From assembly GCF_009766005.1 (NCBI RefSeq), contig NZ_LMUK01000038.1, positions 179,195-243,194 of the forward strand: DNA of 64,000 bases, written 5' to 3'. Position 1 is the stretch's first letter. Each line of letters starts with the position of its first letter. This DNA is from Bradyrhizobium sp. S69 (lineage in GTDB: Bacteria; Pseudomonadota; Alphaproteobacteria; Rhizobiales; Xanthobacteraceae). Below, in pieces: positions 61,954-64,000 of this stretch. The position numbers were made by a program, and so were the translations under genes. The notes below the pieces were generated by a model. The model was given only the letters and a program-made list of their open reading frames with translations, was not told the origin of the DNA and searched no databases.

Positions 61954-63603
61954 ATGGCAACAGAGGTGTCGTCGCATGGCGCCCGGTTCGAGGCGATGGA
62001 GGATCCGAGCTTTCGGGATCGATCCCGCTCGGCCTCCGCGATGGCCACCCTGTTCGAGCCGCTGGATCGTTTGCTCGGCAGCGGCGGCGATCCACGAATC
62101 GGCATCGACCCGATCAGCGGGCTCAACGAATATGGCTGCCGGCTAGCGCCTTGTCCGGAGGTGCCGAGCTTTGCCTCGAGCACCGCGACCTCGATTTCGG
62201 GCCGCGCCTATGCGCGCGCCGGCCGTGCGCGCGAGCAATTGATGCGATCGGCCATTGCCGATGGCATCGAGGCGGCGTTCGATGCCCGCGTCGAGGCGAT
62301 GCGCCACGAATTGAGGGGCTGTCTTGGGCTGTCGCCGCACCAGGCCGACGTCGTGTTTTCGCCGTCCGGCACCGACGCGCAGCTTCAGGCGCTGTTGCTG
62401 ATCCGCGCGTTGTCGGGGTCCGCATTGACGACGATCGTCGTGGCCGCCGATCAAACCGGCAGCGGCACCGAACATACCGCGCGCGGGCATCATTTCAATG
62501 TGGTGACCGCGAACGGGATGCGGGTGCGAAAGGGCGAGCCTGTCGCGGGGCATGCCCGCTCTGTCGAGAGCATCGCGCTCGGTCTCATCGATGAGCGCGG
62601 TGAATTTCACACCGAAGCCGAGACGGATTTGCGGGTGCTCGGCGCGATCGAAGCATCGATCGCGAACGGCAACCATGTGCTGTTGCAAATCATGGATTCG
62701 TCGAAACTCGGCTGGCGGGCTCCGAGCGACCGATGCCTTGATGAAATCTCGACGCGTTGGCACGGTCAGGTCCAGGTCGTCGTCGATGCGTGCCAGATGC
62801 GGCTCGGCCGGCCGCGGCTGCGAAAATATCTCGATCGCGGATATCTCGTGATCGTCACCGGCTCGAAATTCTTCACTGGCCCCGCGTTTAGCGGCGCGCT
62901 GCTGGTGCCGGCGTCTCTCGCCGGGAAGATCGATGGCATCACTGCGATAGCGCCGGGCTTTACCGACTATTTCAGCCGCAGCGATTGGCCGTGCCATTGG
63001 CAGAACCTGCGATCGCGGTTTCCGGTTCGGGAGAATTTCGGCCAATGGCTGCGCTGGGAAGCAGCGTTAGAGGAAATCCGTGCCTATCATCGCGTGCCGG
63101 ACGCCTTCAGGCATTCGGCGCTGGCGGTGTTCGGCGAGGGCGTGCGGCAGATCATGGCGGTGACGCCATCGCTTGGCCTTTTGCCGCCGCAGCAAAGGCA
63201 CGGGGATTTTGACCTCGACGATGAAGAACTGGCTCAGCCTACGATCTTTCCGCTTCTGATCCGGCAAGGCGGCCGCGCTTTGTCGCCGGCGGATTGCCGG
63301 AAGATATATCGCGCGCTGGCGCAGGATGCGCGAGAGGCGGCGGCCGATCAGGAGATCGCGGCAAGGCCGTGTCTGATCGGGCAGCCCGTCGTGCTTGGCC
63401 GCGGCAGCCCGGATCCCGTCGCGGTGCTTCGGATCTGTGCCGGGGCGCGGCTGGTCACCGACGCCTGGTCATCGGACCAAGAGGTTGCGGGGCGCAATTT
63501 GCAGCGCCAACTCGCCGACGTCGGCGCCATCGTTTCCAGGATCGAGTGGTTGGTTGCGCATATCGACGATCTGAATTCAATGGAGGCTGGTCGTGGAGTT
63601 TGA
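61954..63603 (+). CDS. PLP-dependent fold-type I enzyme of unknown function
   Basis: A 549-residue protein. The first about 125 residues are a long N-terminal part with PSFASSTATSISGRAY. The PLP core shows VVFSPSGTDAQLQALLL (phosphate-binding Ser/Gly/Thr at 138-140), DQTGSGTEHTARGHHF, VVVDACQMRLG (Asp278, Gln281) and the Schiff-base lysine K305 in VTGSKFFTGPAFSGALL. The pattern fits the aminotransferase class V/kynureninase side of the fold, but no close known enzyme is recalled. It follows flgL by 26 nt and overlaps the next gene by 11 nt, so a two-gene unit is likely. The reaction is not assignable. Confidence 0.75.
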   Translation: MATEVSSHGARFEAMEDPSFRDRSRSASAMATLFEPLDRLLGSGGDPRIGIDPISGLNEYGCRLAPCPEVPSFASSTATSISGRAYARAGRAREQLMRSAIADGIEAAFDARVEAMRHELRGCLGLSPHQADVVFSPSGTDAQLQALLLIRALSGSALTTIVVAADQTGSGTEHTARGHHFNVVTANGMRVRKGEPVAGHARSVESIALGLIDERGEFHTEAETDLRVLGAIEASIANGNHVLLQIMDSSKLGWRAPSDRCLDEISTRWHGQVQVVVDACQMRLGRPRLRKYLDRGYLVIVTGSKFFTGPAFSGALLVPASLAGKIDGITAIAPGFTDYFSRSDWPCHWQNLRSRFPVRENFGQWLRWEAALEEIRAYHRVPDAFRHSALAVFGEGVRQIMAVTPSLGLLPPQQRHGDFDLDDEELAQPTIFPLLIRQGGRALSPADCRKIYRALAQDAREAAADQEIAARPCLIGQPVVLGRGSPDPVAVLRICAGARLVTDAWSSDQEVAGRNLQRQLADVGAIVSRIEWLVAHIDDLNSMEAGRGV

Positions 63604-64000
63604 GCGCGCCGAAGGCGCCGATCGCGTTCGCTATCCCAGCGCCGATCGGATCGGATTTGCCAGGCTCACCACGATGGCGTTTGACGGCGTCGATCTTCGG
63701 CCGTTGCGAGACCAGATCATGGCGAAGATCGCTGATGGAACGGCCGATGCCGGCGAGGGGCTCGATCTCAGCCTGATCGCGCAATTGCTGGGCGATAAGC
63801 CGACCGGGCTTGCGCTCCAGGCCGAAGTACTGGCCTTCCATCAATTGTTTCGCTCCCCCTGTTCGGCCGAGCCGCCGACGCTGCGCGTGCTGGCGCTGGC
63901 GGCGGCGATGGACATGGGCGGGAACACGCCGATCGAGTTCCTGCTTGAGCATTCGGGGATCGAACTGTTGACGCTGTATGTCGTCGATGGCGTCGAATTG
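63593..64000 (+). CDS. Hypothetical partner protein (3' end outside window)
   Basis: Open from GTG 63593 to the window end (136 codons). GGAGG sits 6 nt upstream, and the start overlaps the PLP gene. The sequence shows RIGFARLTTMAFDGVDLRPL, LDLSLIAQLLGDKPTGLALQ, AEVLAFHQLFRSPC and NTPIEFLLEHSGIELLTLYV. I recall similar Bradyrhizobium proteins of unknown function that continue for several hundred residues. Its start motif and the tight overlap suggest it works with the PLP enzyme. Confidence 0.65.
   Translation, partial: MEFERAEGADRVRYPSADRIGFARLTTMAFDGVDLRPLRDQIMAKIADGTADAGEGLDLSLIAQLLGDKPTGLALQAEVLAFHQLFRSPCSAEPPTLRVLALAAAMDMGGNTPIEFLLEHSGIELLTLYVVDGVEL

Overview
The window reads as a chromosomal segment of a Bradyrhizobium-like alphaproteobacterium (Nitrobacteraceae). 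This rests on high GC, a MipZ-type division ATPase, a growth-pole-ring-like giant protein, a HWE sensor kinase, very large hook/hook-junction flagellar proteins, and several dispersed palindromic repeats that I recognise as typical of Bradyrhizobium and Rhodopseudomonas. No rRNA, tRNA or CRISPR array was seen.

Layout. 1-7,070 is the decaying end of an integrative conjugative element. It holds a trbJ-K-L-F-G run of a Trb type IV secretion system, with trbG cut short, a LuxR/TraR-like regulator cut short at the same base, a 5'-truncated glutamate dehydrogenase and a frameshifted P4-type integrase. 7,176-23,730 is ordinary core genome: a VOC protein, an LpxH-like phosphoesterase with a glycosyltransferase, threonine/serine dehydratase, an MFS importer, a dipeptide epimerase, an MlaE-F-D lipid transport operon, XapX and YCII-type small proteins, malic enzyme, a LysR regulator, MipZ and a MerR-ATPase fusion. 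23,860-27,240 is a small-protein and sensor patch: a frameshifted Crp/Fnr regulator, three zinc-ribbon-like small proteins, two other small proteins and a HWE kinase. 27,321-28,873 is a TetR regulator with its EamA exporter, sharing one operator. 29,406-30,339 is a gene-free stretch rich in repeats.

30,340-36,081 encodes one 1,913-residue coiled-coil membrane protein (GPR/RgsE-like), followed by Hpt, ferredoxin, thioesterase and ferredoxin-NADP reductase genes. 39,240-55,700 is mixed: DUF2147, an SGNH hydrolase, a frameshifted MFS exporter with TetR, a YbhN-like protein, DUF892, a DHA2 exporter, small membrane proteins, a YdcF-like protein, a MocR regulator divergent from a DUF1127 gene and an MddA-like methyltransferase, UspA, SixA, a DAO oxidase and MsrB. 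55,837-61,927 is a flagellar hook operon (flgE-flgK-flgL) with a clear sigma-54 promoter. It is followed by an unusual PLP enzyme and an overlapping partner gene that runs off the window.

The most notable signals are these: a dispersed repeat exapted in frame inside the MerR-ATPase gene; a 41-bp palindromic unit nested inside another copy of that same repeat; four exact-length 14-nt tandem units spanning the mlaF stop codon; a roughly 350-nt structured dispersed repeat; 44-residue tandem repeats in the giant polar protein; a sequence module shared by FlgE and FlgL; and a reciprocal truncation of trbG and a luxR gene. Three genes (integrase, Crp, MFS_3) carry frameshifts. They may be true pseudogenes or leftover sequencing errors, and reads are needed to tell. 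All family calls were made by eye, without searches.
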